38,969 nt of DNA from DATFWC01 sp045801465. Its GTDB lineage: Bacteria; Pseudomonadota; Alphaproteobacteria; Rhizobiales; Xanthobacteraceae. Of this stretch, positions 7,949 through 15,771 are shown piece by piece. Location of the stretch: the NCBI GenBank assembly GCA_045801465.1, contig JBJMSU010000165.1, positions 1 through 38,969 of the forward strand, in the 5' to 3' direction. Numbering within the stretch: the stretch's first letter is position 1; each line of letters starts with the position of its first letter. Under the pieces are notes generated by a model that saw nothing but the letters and a program-made list of their open reading frames with translations, made no database searches and was not told the DNA's origin. Position numbers and translations under genes: made by a program.

Positions 7949-8113
7949 TTACGTCTGCGGGCTAAGCGCCAGGGCAGCGGTCGCGACCAGGCCAAGGGTA
8001 AACAGTGCCCCGAGGAACGACTCGGGTGTCTTGTTCTGGCGGAAGTCGCTGTAGGCCATGAAGCCGGCGCCGACACAACCCATGGCGATCATGAGAACTT
8101 GAGTGGTCATCAT
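7949..8113 (-). CDS. Small membrane protein of unknown function (54 residues)
   Basis: The product begins MMTTQVLMIAMGCVGAGFMA and ends GLVATAALALSPQT. It has two hydrophobic stretches (about residues 5-20 and 35-50) joined by a charged loop, YSDFRQNKTPES. This looks like a two-helix inner-membrane miniprotein. Evidence that it is real: an excellent GGGAGGGAC ribosome site 3-4 bases before the paired ATGs, GC-rich third codon positions, and its own strong terminator just downstream. It lies between hemH and the SPFH gene. I do not recognise the family and infer no function. Confidence 0.75.
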   Translation of the reverse strand: MMTTQVLMIAMGCVGAGFMAYSDFRQNKTPESFLGALFTLGLVATAALALSPQT

Positions 8114-8209
8114 ACGTCCCTCCCGATCGATTTCCCCAGTCGATCATTGGTCGCAGGATGCCTCCCGCTGGTTCAAAACAGGTTTACGATCGCGGTTAAA
8201 AAAAGATTT

Positions 8210-9259
8210 TCAGATCCATCCCTGCAGTTCGCGCTCGACCAGGTGCCGGATGACCCCCATCCCGGCCTCGCTGTCGTTGAGACAGGGGATGGCGGCGAAA
8301 TTGACCCCGCCGTTCTGGCGAAAGATGGCGGCGTTCTCAACCGCAATTTCTTCAAGTGTTTCAAGGCAATCGGCGGCGAACCCGGGGGTGACCACGGCGA
8401 GATTCTTCACCCCCCGGCGGGCCAGCGTCGCAACCGTCTCGTCGGTGTAAGGCTGCAGCCATTCAGCCGAGCCGAAGCGGGACTGGAAGGTGAGCGTGAA
8501 CCGGTCCTCGTCCAGGCCGAGGCGTGAGCGCAGGAGCGCCGCCGTCGTGGCGCATTGGCCCTGGTAGGGGTCTCCCTTGACCACGTAGTCCTTGGGCATG
8601 CCGTGGAACGAGGCAAGGATCACCTCCGGCGTGAAGGCGAGCCCGGCGAGCTCGGCGTTCAGCGAGGCGGCCACCGCCTCGACATAGACCGGATCGTCGT
8701 AATAGGGCGGCACCACGCGGATGGTCGGCTGCGCCCGCATGGTCATCAGCGAGAGAAACACCTTGTCGCACACCGTGGCGGTGGTCGCGGCCGCGTATTG
8801 CGGATAGAGCGGCACGATCAGGATGCGCTCGCAGCCCTGGCCGGTCAGCGCCTCGAGGCGCGCCGGGATCGCGGGATTGCCGTAGCGCATCGCCCATTCG
8901 ACGACGATCCTTCGGTCGAGCGGCTGCAGCAGGGCGAAGAGCTTCTCGGCCTGCGAGCGCGTGATCGTCATCAGCGGGGATTCATTGCGCTCGCGGTTCC
9001 AGATCTTGTCGTAGTCGCGGCCCTTGCGCCCCGGCCGCACCGACAGGATGATGAGGTTGAGGATGAGCCACCACTTGATCCGGTTCTCCTCGATCACCCG
9101 CCGGTCGGACAAGAACTCCTTCAGATAGCGCCGCATGGAGAAGTAGTCGGTCGCATCGGGCGTGCCGAGATTGACCAGCAGCACGCCGATCCGGCCGCCG
9201 CCGGCGCGTCTATCCTTTGAGGCCATGGCTTTTGCGGGTGGAGATTTGAGCGTGGTCAT
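8210..9259 (-). CDS. hemH: Ferrochelatase
   Basis: Inserts Fe(II) into protoporphyrin IX, the last step of haem synthesis, at the inner face of the cytoplasmic membrane. The 349-residue product has the family landmarks: GVLLVNLGTPD at the N-terminus, RYGNPAI, IVPLYPQYAAATTATV, the active-site region ASFHGMPKDYVVKGDPY, FQSRFGSAEWLQPYTDE and PGFAADCLETLEEI. The ATG at 9259 has a GAGGAGC ribosome site; the longer open frame upstream is antisense to the neighbouring nucleotidase. It is divergent from that gene with only 54 bp between starts. The 3' side has a T-rich run on the minus strand but no convincing terminator hairpin. Confidence 0.96.
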   Translation of the reverse strand: MTTLKSPPAKAMASKDRRAGGGRIGVLLVNLGTPDATDYFSMRRYLKEFLSDRRVIEENRIKWWLILNLIILSVRPGRKGRDYDKIWNRERNESPLMTITRSQAEKLFALLQPLDRRIVVEWAMRYGNPAIPARLEALTGQGCERILIVPLYPQYAAATTATVCDKVFLSLMTMRAQPTIRVVPPYYDDPVYVEAVAASLNAELAGLAFTPEVILASFHGMPKDYVVKGDPYQGQCATTAALLRSRLGLDEDRFTLTFQSRFGSAEWLQPYTDETVATLARRGVKNLAVVTPGFAADCLETLEEIAVENAAIFRQNGGVNFAAIPCLNDSEAGMGVIRHLVERELQGWI

Positions 9260-9313
9260 TTGCTCCTCGAACCGTGGTAAGGCACAAAATCGGATTCTTG
9301 CAGGATCGAATTC

Positions 9314-10837
9314 ATGCCGGTCAGCCGTCGTCTTGTCGCAGCCGTCCTGTTGGCTCTCGCCGCCGCTCCGCTCGCGGCGCGAGCGCAGACGGCGCGGACG
9401 ACGGTCAGCTTCATCCTCGTCAATGATATCTACCAGATGAGCGCGCAAACGGTGGCCGACGGCGCGAACCGCGGCGGCTTTGCCAAGCTCGCCGCCGTGG
9501 TCAAGGCCGAGCGCGCCAAGGGCGGACATGTGGTTTTCGCCCATGCCGGCGATACCTTGTCGCCTTCGCTGATGTCGGGCTTCGACCGCGGCGCACATAT
9601 CATCGCTCTCACCAATCTCACGCCGCCGGACATCTTCGTGCCGGGCAACCACGAGTTCGACTTCGGCAAGTCCGTCTTCCTTCAGCGCATGAGCGAGGCG
9701 CGCTTTGCCCTGTTTGCCGCCAACCTGCGCGGTCCCGACGGCGCTCCGCTGCCGGGTTTCCGCGATCGCGCGATCCTGAGCCTGGACGGCGTACGCATCG
9801 GCCTCACCGGCGCGACCTATGACGATACGGCGCGCGTGTCGAGCCTGGAAGATCTGAAAGTCGCCGCCACGGTGCCGACGATCCGCGCAGAAACTGAGGC
9901 GCTGCGGCGCGAGGGCGCCGATTTCGTCGTGGCGGTGGTGCACGCCGACCGCAAGCAGGATTATGAGCTGTTCGCCACGCGCGCGATCGATTTGATCCTG
10001 ACCGGCCACGACCACGATCTGTTCGTCAATTTCGATGAACATACCGCCATGGTGGAGTCGAGCTATGATGCGCATTACGTCACGATCGTCGATGTCGCGA
10101 TCGACGTGACCGAGCAAGGCGGACGCCGCGAGACGAAATGGTGGCCGCAATTCCGCGTCATCGATACCGCCACCGTGACGCCCGATCCTGAAGTGGCCGC
10201 GGCGGTCGCCGGCTTCGAGGCGGAATTCAGTCGCGAGATGGACGTCGCCATCGGCACCACCGCGGTCGAGCTCGACAGCCGCAGCAGCACGGTGCGCACG
10301 CGCGAGACCGCGATCGGCAACCTCATCGCCGATGCCATGCGGATCACAACCCGGACCGACGCCGCCATCATGAATGGAGGCGGCATTCGGGCCGGCAAGG
10401 TCTATCCTGCGGGGTCGACCTTGACCCGGCGCGACATTCTCGCCGAGCTGCCGTTCAGCAACCGTATGGCGCTGGTCGAGATGTCCGGCCGCGATCTCAA
10501 GCGCGCCATGGAAAACGGCATCGCACAGCTCCCCAATGCCGGCGGCCGCTTTCCCCAGGTGTCCGGGATCGTCATCGAGGCCGACCTGAAACGGCCGCCA
10601 GGCAATCGCATCACGATGATGAAGGTCGGCGATGCGCCGCTCGACGAGAACAGGATGTACCGGGTCGCCACCAACGACTTCATCGCCCGTGGCGGCGACG
10701 GTTACGTCACGGTGCGGGACGCCAGGCGCCTGTTGCCCGACGGTGACGCGCCGCTGCTCGCCAACCAGGTCATGGTCTACGTGCGGCAGCTGGGCACGGT
10801 GCGGGTGACGGCCGGCCAACGGATCGTGCTGCGCTAA
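9314..10837 (+). CDS. Periplasmic bifunctional metallophosphatase/5'-nucleotidase (UshA-like)
   Basis: A 507-residue secreted enzyme predicted to hydrolyse nucleotides or sugar nucleotides in the periplasm. The signal peptide is MPVSRRLVAAVLLALAAAPL followed by AARA. The calcineurin-like domain has HAGDTLSPS (D80), PGNHEFDFG (N112, H113), VVHAD and LTGHDHDLF (about 230). The C-terminal nucleotide-binding domain has MNGGGIRAG, LPFSNRMALVEMSG and RGGDGYVTV. At the usual first metal motif (DxH) it reads NDIYQM, so the histidine position is Tyr40. The ATG at 9314 follows an AGGAT-type site. The last 19 bases plus stop are tandemly duplicated just beyond the gene. Confidence 0.9.
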   Translation: MPVSRRLVAAVLLALAAAPLAARAQTARTTVSFILVNDIYQMSAQTVADGANRGGFAKLAAVVKAERAKGGHVVFAHAGDTLSPSLMSGFDRGAHIIALTNLTPPDIFVPGNHEFDFGKSVFLQRMSEARFALFAANLRGPDGAPLPGFRDRAILSLDGVRIGLTGATYDDTARVSSLEDLKVAATVPTIRAETEALRREGADFVVAVVHADRKQDYELFATRAIDLILTGHDHDLFVNFDEHTAMVESSYDAHYVTIVDVAIDVTEQGGRRETKWWPQFRVIDTATVTPDPEVAAAVAGFEAEFSREMDVAIGTTAVELDSRSSTVRTRETAIGNLIADAMRITTRTDAAIMNGGGIRAGKVYPAGSTLTRRDILAELPFSNRMALVEMSGRDLKRAMENGIAQLPNAGGRFPQVSGIVIEADLKRPPGNRITMMKVGDAPLDENRMYRVATNDFIARGGDGYVTVRDARRLLPDGDAPLLANQVMVYVRQLGTVRVTAGQRIVLR

Positions 10838-10858
10838 AACGGATCGTGCTGCGATAAA
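10819..10858 (+). repeat. 20-bp tandem duplication spanning the stop codon
   Basis: ACGGATCGTGCTGCGCTAAA (10819-10838) is followed at once by ACGGATCGTGCTGCGATAAA (10839-10858), differing at one base. The first copy encodes the last residues and the stop codon of the nucleotidase-like gene. The second is non-coding and lies just before its terminator. It looks like a small slippage duplication. Confidence 0.9.
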
Positions 10859-10863
10859 AACGA

Positions 10864-10896
10864 AAGGGCCGGTGCCCGTAGGCCCGGCCCTTATTT
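10864..10896 (+). terminator. Terminator of the nucleotidase-like gene
   Basis: AAGGGCCGG (10864-10872) pairs with CCGGCCCTT (10884-10892) around an 11-base loop, followed by ATTTCT. The U-tract is short but the stem is strong and well placed, 26 bp past the stop. The next 180 bp to the convergent PaaK-like gene hold nothing I recognise. Confidence 0.75.
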
Positions 10897-11073
10897 CTCA
10901 GCCGTGATAGGCGTCGGTTCTCCGCTGGTCAGGCGGCCCGCCGACATTGCCTCAGGCCGATGGAGACCACATAACACCCGTTGACCATTTGGGCGTTAGG
11001 GGCGGTCACCGGTAGTTGGACAACGACGAATCCGGCGTTCGGTTCCCTCCGCCGACGAGAGCCGCCCGGCAGG

Positions 11074-12300
11074 TCAGCCATAACTCCGCTCGTCGGCGAT
11101 CACTTTGCCGTCATTGGGCAAGCTGCCGGGGGCGACGAGCCTTACCTCGCCGCGCAGCTTGGTGATCGCCTGCAACGTCGAGGCGACGGCATCGTCGAGC
11201 CCCGCCTCCGCGCATTCGGCCACGAGCGTCATGACGTCCTGCTCGCCGTCGCGCGTGACCACGAGCCGTACGCGGCCGAGCGCCGGGTGGCGTCTGGCGA
11301 CCTCCGCGACCTGAGCGGGATGCACGAACATGCCTTTGATCTTGGCGGTCTGGTCGGCGCGGCCCAGCCAACCCTTGATGCGGGTGTTGGTGCGCCCGCA
11401 CGGTGCGGGACCGGCCAAGACGGCCGACAAGTCGCCGGTGGCGAGGCGGATCATCGGGTAATCGGGATTGAACGAGGTGACGACCACCTCGCCGACCTCG
11501 CCGTCGGGAACCGGATCGCCGGTGCCTGGCCGGACGATCTCCAGCATCAAATGCTCGTTGACGATCATGCCGTCGCGCGCCTCGCTCTCGTAGGCGATGA
11601 AACCCAATTCCGCGGTGGCATAGCACTGCAACACCGCAACGCCACGCTCGCCGAGCTGGCGACGGAGCGAAGCCGGCAGAGCGGCGCCCGAGACGAGCCC
11701 CCGCTTCAGCGAGGAGACGTCCTTGCCGGCCTCGGCGGCGGCATCGAGCAGGATCTTCAAGAAATCCGGCGTGCCGACATAGCCGGTCGGCTTGAAATGC
11801 GCGATCGCCTCGACCTGCTGCTCGGTATTGGTGGGACCGGCAGGAACGACCGTACAGCCGAGCGCATGCGCGCCCGATTCCAGCATGAAGCCGCCCGGCG
11901 TCAGATGATATGAAAAGCTGTTGTGAACGATGTCGCCGGCGCGAAAACCCGCCGCGAACAGCGCACGCGCCCCGCCCCACCAATCCTGGCCGTGACCCTC
12001 GGGCTCGAAGATCGGGCCGGGCGACATCAGCAGCCGGCGCACTTTGGCTGGCGGCGTGACATTGAAGGCGCCGAACGGCGGGTCGGCCTTTTGCAGCGCC
12101 AGGAGATCCGATTTCCGCAACACCGGAAGGGCGGCGAGCGCGGCATGCGAGTCCAAGGCTTGCGGATCATGGCCGGCCAGCTGCTTCGCCCAGCCCGGCG
12201 CCGTCATGGCCCGCGCGACGAGCGCGGGCAGTCGGCTGAGCTGCTCGGCCTCGCGCTCCGCAGGCTCGCGCGTCTCCAGCCGATCGTAATGGTCCGCCAT
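11074..12300 (-). CDS. PaaK-like (phenylacetate-CoA ligase family) protein with an altered P-loop
   Basis: A 408-residue protein of the adenylate-forming superfamily, closest to PaaK in layout. Landmarks in order are GFRAGDIVHNSFSYHLTPGG, VGTPDFLKILLDAA, QCYATAELGF (acid-thiol ligase A5-like), RLATGDL (A7-like), RADQTAKIKGMFVHPAQV (A8-like) and a C-terminal LPNDGKVIADER with the expected lysine. Where PaaK has the nucleotide-binding SSGTTG loop, this has SPGPIFEPEG (93-102). It may therefore bind nucleotide differently or use another acyl acceptor. ATG at 12300 lies two bases after the stop of the cupin gene, so the two are translationally coupled. The substrate is unknown; an aromatic or small carboxylic acid is plausible. 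Confidence 0.85.
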   Translation of the reverse strand: MADHYDRLETREPAEREAEQLSRLPALVARAMTAPGWAKQLAGHDPQALDSHAALAALPVLRKSDLLALQKADPPFGAFNVTPPAKVRRLLMSPGPIFEPEGHGQDWWGGARALFAAGFRAGDIVHNSFSYHLTPGGFMLESGAHALGCTVVPAGPTNTEQQVEAIAHFKPTGYVGTPDFLKILLDAAAEAGKDVSSLKRGLVSGAALPASLRRQLGERGVAVLQCYATAELGFIAYESEARDGMIVNEHLMLEIVRPGTGDPVPDGEVGEVVVTSFNPDYPMIRLATGDLSAVLAGPAPCGRTNTRIKGWLGRADQTAKIKGMFVHPAQVAEVARRHPALGRVRLVVTRDGEQDVMTLVAECAEAGLDDAVASTLQAITKLRGEVRLVAPGSLPNDGKVIADERSYG

Positions 12301-12302
12301 GG

Positions 12303-12668
12303 TCAGACCGTCACGCCATCAGGTGCCGTGAAGGCGTCATCTTCGATATTGCCGGTGTTGCGCGTCGCCGCCGGTTCGAACACGATGACTTCGGCCTCCT
12401 CGTCGGCTGCCGTGCGGTGCTCCACGCCGTGCGCGACAACAACGCCTTCGCCCGGACCAAGGTCGACACAGCGGTCGCGAAACTCCACGCGAAACCGCCC
12501 TTTCCAGACCAGGAACAGCTCGTCCTCGTGCTCGTGGTGATGCCAGGGAAAAGTGCCCTGCACTTTCACGATCTTGACCTCCTGTCCGTTGAGCGCAGCG
12601 ACGACCTTCGGCCGCCAGCGCTCGGTAAAAAGCGAGAACTTCTGGTCGAGGTTGAATTTGCCCGACAT
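12303..12668 (-). CDS. Cupin domain protein
   Basis: A 121-residue single-domain cupin. Motif 1 is WHHHEHEDELFLVWKGRFRV (His43-45, His47, Glu residues) and motif 2 is GVVVAHGVEHRT (His80, His84), the usual metal-binding set. Small cupins of this kind are metal-binding sensors, isomerases or dioxygenases. ATG at 12668 has a GGAGGC ribosome site; the longer frame to 12803 has no family similarity. It is first in a two-gene operon with the PaaK-like gene, so it may act on the same substrate or product. The function beyond metal binding is not deducible. Confidence 0.88.
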   Translation of the reverse strand: MSGKFNLDQKFSLFTERWRPKVVAALNGQEVKIVKVQGTFPWHHHEHEDELFLVWKGRFRVEFRDRCVDLGPGEGVVVAHGVEHRTAADEEAEVIVFEPAATRNTGNIEDDAFTAPDGVTV

Positions 12669-12841
12669 GGCGCCTCCGCAAGCGACTGTTCCACCAGTGT
12701 GATGTAGGCCACACGCTGCAGCGGCGGCAGCACATATTATACCGGTCGGCAGTGCCGCCGATTGGAAGTTGCTACAGCACCTGCCGTAAGCGGGTGCTGC
12801 CATGTATCACGAAGTTCGCAAGCGGGGCACCAGGAAGGTTT

Positions 12842-13306
12842 GTGGAGTCGGCCGTGAACCGTCGCGTTGATTCCAGTGAGTTCGCCCACACGATGCGAGG
12901 CGACGAGCCGGTCCGGCACATCCGCGGGTCTGCCACAGCGGCCTCCGTCAGCGATCCAAGCATTGTGCCGCTGCCGGACCCCGAGCCCCCCATCGCCGAC
13001 CTCCCTGCCGAGCAGACGGTCGCTGCCATCTATGAAGGCGCCGCCGCCGTCAGGCTGGAGCTCATCTACTCTCCCAGCATCGGCGGCGAGTTGCGCAAGC
13101 GCTGGGCCAAGCGGCTGGGCGACATCAATCTGCTGGCGCCGAATGCGGCGGCCGAGATCCAGCAGCTGCGCAACGAGCTGGCGTTCCATGAAACTGACTG
13201 GCACGACTCGCTTCACCTCGAGATTGCGCGCGTTCGCCACGGCTTGTGGCGCTTGCGCGAGCTGTGCCTGCGCCATCAGCAGTTCTCCCAGTCAGCCATG
13301 AAGTGA
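12842..13306 (+). CDS. Hypothetical protein
   Basis: I do not recognise this 154-residue protein. From the GTG at 12842 the first 50 residues are polar and probably disordered. The remainder is mostly alpha-helical, with segments such as ELRKRWAKRLGDINLL, AAAEIQQLRNELAFHETDWH and EIARVRHGLWRLRELCLRHQ. No signal peptide or membrane helix is visible. Coding is supported by consistently GC-rich third positions through the helical part and an AGGAAGG site three bases before the GTG (a little close). An in-frame ATG at 12893 is an alternative start. It is divergent from the cupin operon. Confidence 0.55.
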   Translation: MESAVNRRVDSSEFAHTMRGDEPVRHIRGSATAASVSDPSIVPLPDPEPPIADLPAEQTVAAIYEGAAAVRLELIYSPSIGGELRKRWAKRLGDINLLAPNAAAEIQQLRNELAFHETDWHDSLHLEIARVRHGLWRLRELCLRHQQFSQSAMK

Positions 13307-13315
13307 TTGATGTCT

Positions 13316-13420
13316 TGGTCGTCCCCGCGAAGGCGGCGCGAAGGCGGGGACCCATGCGTACCGCCAGCCATCTTATCGCAAGTCGGTGGTCATAGGTTCC
13401 CGCTTTGCGCGGGAACGACC
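13316..13420. repeat. Palindromic intergenic element (family C) between convergent genes
   Basis: The left end GGTCGTCCCCGCGAAGGC and the right end GCGGGAACGACC are imperfect inverted copies, and each also forms its own hairpin (GTCCCCGC/GCGGGGAC on the left; GTTCCCGC/GCGGGAAC at 13396-13416 on the right). The left arm carries an extra GCGAAGGCGGC duplication. It resembles the GTCGTCCCCGCGAAGGCGGGGAC repeats I recall from many Rhizobiales genomes. Sitting between convergent stops, it could end transcription from both sides. Confidence 0.7.
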
Positions 13421-13431
13421 GAGGTGGCGGC

Positions 13432-14343
13432 TTACGCCAGCCAGCGCTTGCGGCGTTTGTAATGCTTGCCGGAACGGAACGATTTGCGCCGGCCCTCGGC
13501 GATGCCGAGATAGAACTCCTTGACGTCCTCATTCTCGCGCAGCGCCCGTGCCTCGCCGTCGAGCACGACCCGGCCATTCTCCAGGATATAACCATAGAAG
13601 GCATATTTGAGCGCCATATTGGTGTTCTGCTCGGCGAGCAAAAACGAGACGCCTTCCTTTTGGTTGAGATCGCAGACGATGTCGAAGATCTCCTCGACGA
13701 TCTGCGGGGCAAGACCCATGGAGGGCTCGTCGAGCAGGATCATCTTCGGCCGTGACATCAGGGCGCGGCCAATGGCGCACATCTGCTGCTCGCCGCCCGA
13801 CGCATAGCCGGCCATAGCGCCGCGTCGCTCGGCGATGCGAGGAAAATAGCTGTAGACGCGGTCGAGGTCGCGCCGGATGGCCGCCCTGCCGTCGGCCCGC
13901 GTGTAGGCGCCGGTCAGCAGATTCTCCTCGATGGTCAGATGGCCGAAGCAGTGGCGGCCCTCCATGACCTGGATACAGCCGCGGCGCACCAGTTCGTTGG
14001 GCGTGAGGCGCTGCACTTGCGCACCGTCGAACACGATCTCGCCTTTGGTCACCTCGCCGCGTTCGGCATGCAGCAGGTTGGAGATCGCCTTGAGCGTGGT
14101 CGACTTGCCGGCGCCATTAGCGCCAAGCAACGCCACGATCCGGCCCTTCGGCACGCTGAGCGAAACGCCCTTGAGGACGAGGATGACGTGGTCGTAGACC
14201 ACCTCGATATTGTTGACCGAGAGGATCGACGCAGCGGAAGCGGACGGCACGGGGCCGACATGGGTGGGCCCCGCCGCCGCGCCCGACGGAGGCGACACTG
14301 GCGTCGCCTCCAGGCCATCGGGCTTGTTTTCGACCACGGCCAT
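13432..14343 (-). CDS. livF: Branched-chain-amino-acid-type ABC transporter ATPase (LivF-like)
   Basis: The second ATPase of a LivFGHMK-type importer. It has Walker A GANGAGKST (74-82), signature ASGGEQQM (181-188), Walker B MILLDEP (201-207) and a LivF-like VMEGRHCFGHLTIEENL segment. At 303 residues it is about 65 longer than usual. The extra length is a Pro/Ala/Ser-rich N-terminal tail of about 38 residues and a basic C-terminus (SGKHYKRRKRWLA). ATG at 14343 overlaps the stop of the substrate-binding gene (TGATG). It is last in the six-gene operon starting at 20631. Confidence 0.92.
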   Translation of the reverse strand: MAVVENKPDGLEATPVSPPSGAAAGPTHVGPVPSASAASILSVNNIEVVYDHVILVLKGVSLSVPKGRIVALLGANGAGKSTTLKAISNLLHAERGEVTKGEIVFDGAQVQRLTPNELVRRGCIQVMEGRHCFGHLTIEENLLTGAYTRADGRAAIRRDLDRVYSYFPRIAERRGAMAGYASGGEQQMCAIGRALMSRPKMILLDEPSMGLAPQIVEEIFDIVCDLNQKEGVSFLLAEQNTNMALKYAFYGYILENGRVVLDGEARALRENEDVKEFYLGIAEGRRKSFRSGKHYKRRKRWLA

Positions 14344-15662
14344 CAGTTGGTGGCCAGACACGCCGGGGTGATTCTCTTCTCGGCCGCATATTTCGCTGCG
14401 GCTTCCTTGACCATGGGTGCGATCACGCTGTCGTCGCTGGTGTACCAGTCGGACGTGATCTTCCAGTTCTTGCCGTCCCAGGCCTGAATGCGCCCGGTCC
14501 GGGCGCCTTCATGATCGTTGCAGGCAACTCTGATCGGCTGCAACTCGCCCTCGAATCCAAGCTCTTTGAGCCGCTCGGCGGTGAGGTTGAGGTTCTCCAG
14601 CCCCCAGCGCACCTGCTCGCCGGTCAGCGGCTTGTTGCCGAACTTCGTCTGCGCGGTGCGAATCGCTTCGACGCCGAGCATGCCGTCGATCAGGCCGCGC
14701 ACGTACAGGACCTCGCCGGTCTCCTCCCATTTACCGGCCAGGCCCTGGCCTTTGTCGTAGACGAACTTCTTCAGGTCCTCGTGCAGCTTGAACTGGCCCG
14801 CCGTGTGCTGCAGCGTGACCGAGTTGTAGCCCTTGGCGCCGTCCTCGGCGGGACGCACGTCGGGCTCGGCCCCCGACCACCACACGCCGTACATCTTCTC
14901 GCGCGCATAGCCGACCGCGACCGCTTCCTTGATGGCGGTCGAGTTCATCACGCCCCAGCCCCACAGCAGCACGTAGTCGGGACGGTTCTGGCGCACCTGC
15001 AGCCACGTGGCCTTCTGCTCCACGCCGGGATGCGTGACCGGGAACAGCAAGTTCTCGAATCCGTGCATGCTGGCGCGTTTCTGCAACAGCGCGATCGGCT
15101 CCTTGCCGTACGGCGAGTCGTGGTAGACGAGCGCGATCTTCTTGCCCTTGAGCTTGTCGAAGCTGCCTTCCTTCTTGGCGATGTGCTGCAGGATGATATC
15201 GGCGGCCGTCCAGTAGGTGCCGAGGAGCGGGAAGTTCCACTGGAACACGGAGCCATCGCGCGACTCAGAACGGCCGTAGCCCATGGAGATGATCGGGATC
15301 TTGTCGATCGGCGCCTTCTCGGTGAGCGCGAAGGTGATGCCGGTCGACAGCGGAATGACATAAGCCGCACCGGTCGGCCCCTTGCCTTTCAGGCGCTCGT
15401 AGCATTCGACCCCGCGGTCGGTGGCATAGCCGGTGTCGCACTCCTCGAACACGATCTTTACGCCGTTGATGCCGCCGTCGCGCTCGTTGACGAGCTTGTA
15501 GTAGTCGGCGACGCCGTTGGCGAACGGGATGCCATTGGGCGCATAGGCTCCGGTGCGATACACCAGATGCGGAATGAACTGCTCGTTCTGCGCCAGTGCC
15601 GGGGCCGCCAGCGCCGCACTTGCAAGCGCCGCCACTGCGGCGCGGCTCAAGAGCTTTGTCAT
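14343..15662 (-). CDS. Periplasmic substrate-binding protein of the Liv-type ABC importer
   Basis: A 439-residue secreted binding protein. The signal peptide (MTKLLSRAAVAALASAALAA, then PALAQ) is followed by a type I periplasmic binding fold with YRTGAYAPNGIPFANGVADY, INGVKIVFEECDTGYATDRG and KKIALVYHDSPYGKEP. It is longer than typical leucine-binding LivK (about 370) and belongs to the larger Liv-like group often linked to acyl-CoA synthetases. ATG at 15662 has an AGGGAG ribosome site. It is separated from livM by 109 bp holding a hairpin and overlaps livF. The ligand is unknown; with an acyl-CoA synthetase first in the operon, an organic acid is more likely than an amino acid. Confidence 0.9.
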   Translation of the reverse strand: MTKLLSRAAVAALASAALAAPALAQNEQFIPHLVYRTGAYAPNGIPFANGVADYYKLVNERDGGINGVKIVFEECDTGYATDRGVECYERLKGKGPTGAAYVIPLSTGITFALTEKAPIDKIPIISMGYGRSESRDGSVFQWNFPLLGTYWTAADIILQHIAKKEGSFDKLKGKKIALVYHDSPYGKEPIALLQKRASMHGFENLLFPVTHPGVEQKATWLQVRQNRPDYVLLWGWGVMNSTAIKEAVAVGYAREKMYGVWWSGAEPDVRPAEDGAKGYNSVTLQHTAGQFKLHEDLKKFVYDKGQGLAGKWEETGEVLYVRGLIDGMLGVEAIRTAQTKFGNKPLTGEQVRWGLENLNLTAERLKELGFEGELQPIRVACNDHEGARTGRIQAWDGKNWKITSDWYTSDDSVIAPMVKEAAAKYAAEKRITPACLATN

Positions 15663-15682
15663 ATCATCGACTCCCTGGATGA

Positions 15683-15706
15683 CCGGCGCGAGGAGCGCGG
15701 CGCCGG
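15683..15706 (-). other. Intra-operon hairpin upstream of the binding-protein gene
   Basis: CCGGCGC (15683-15689) pairs with GCGCCGG (15700-15706) around a 10-base loop, in the 109-bp gap between livM and the binding-protein gene. There is no U-tract. Hairpins at this place often set differential mRNA stability so that binding protein is made in excess, but that role here is inference. Confidence 0.45.
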
Positions 15707-15771
15707 CCTTGTTGAGGCAGAGCCTCAAAGCTGCTCCTTGACGCCATGGTGCCACGGAGCGGGAGTGAGGC

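Noticed and set aside
12737..13276. Minus-strand frame of 179 codons opposite the hypothetical gene
   Set aside because: The plus strand has better codon-position bias, a ribosome site and a coherent helical product.
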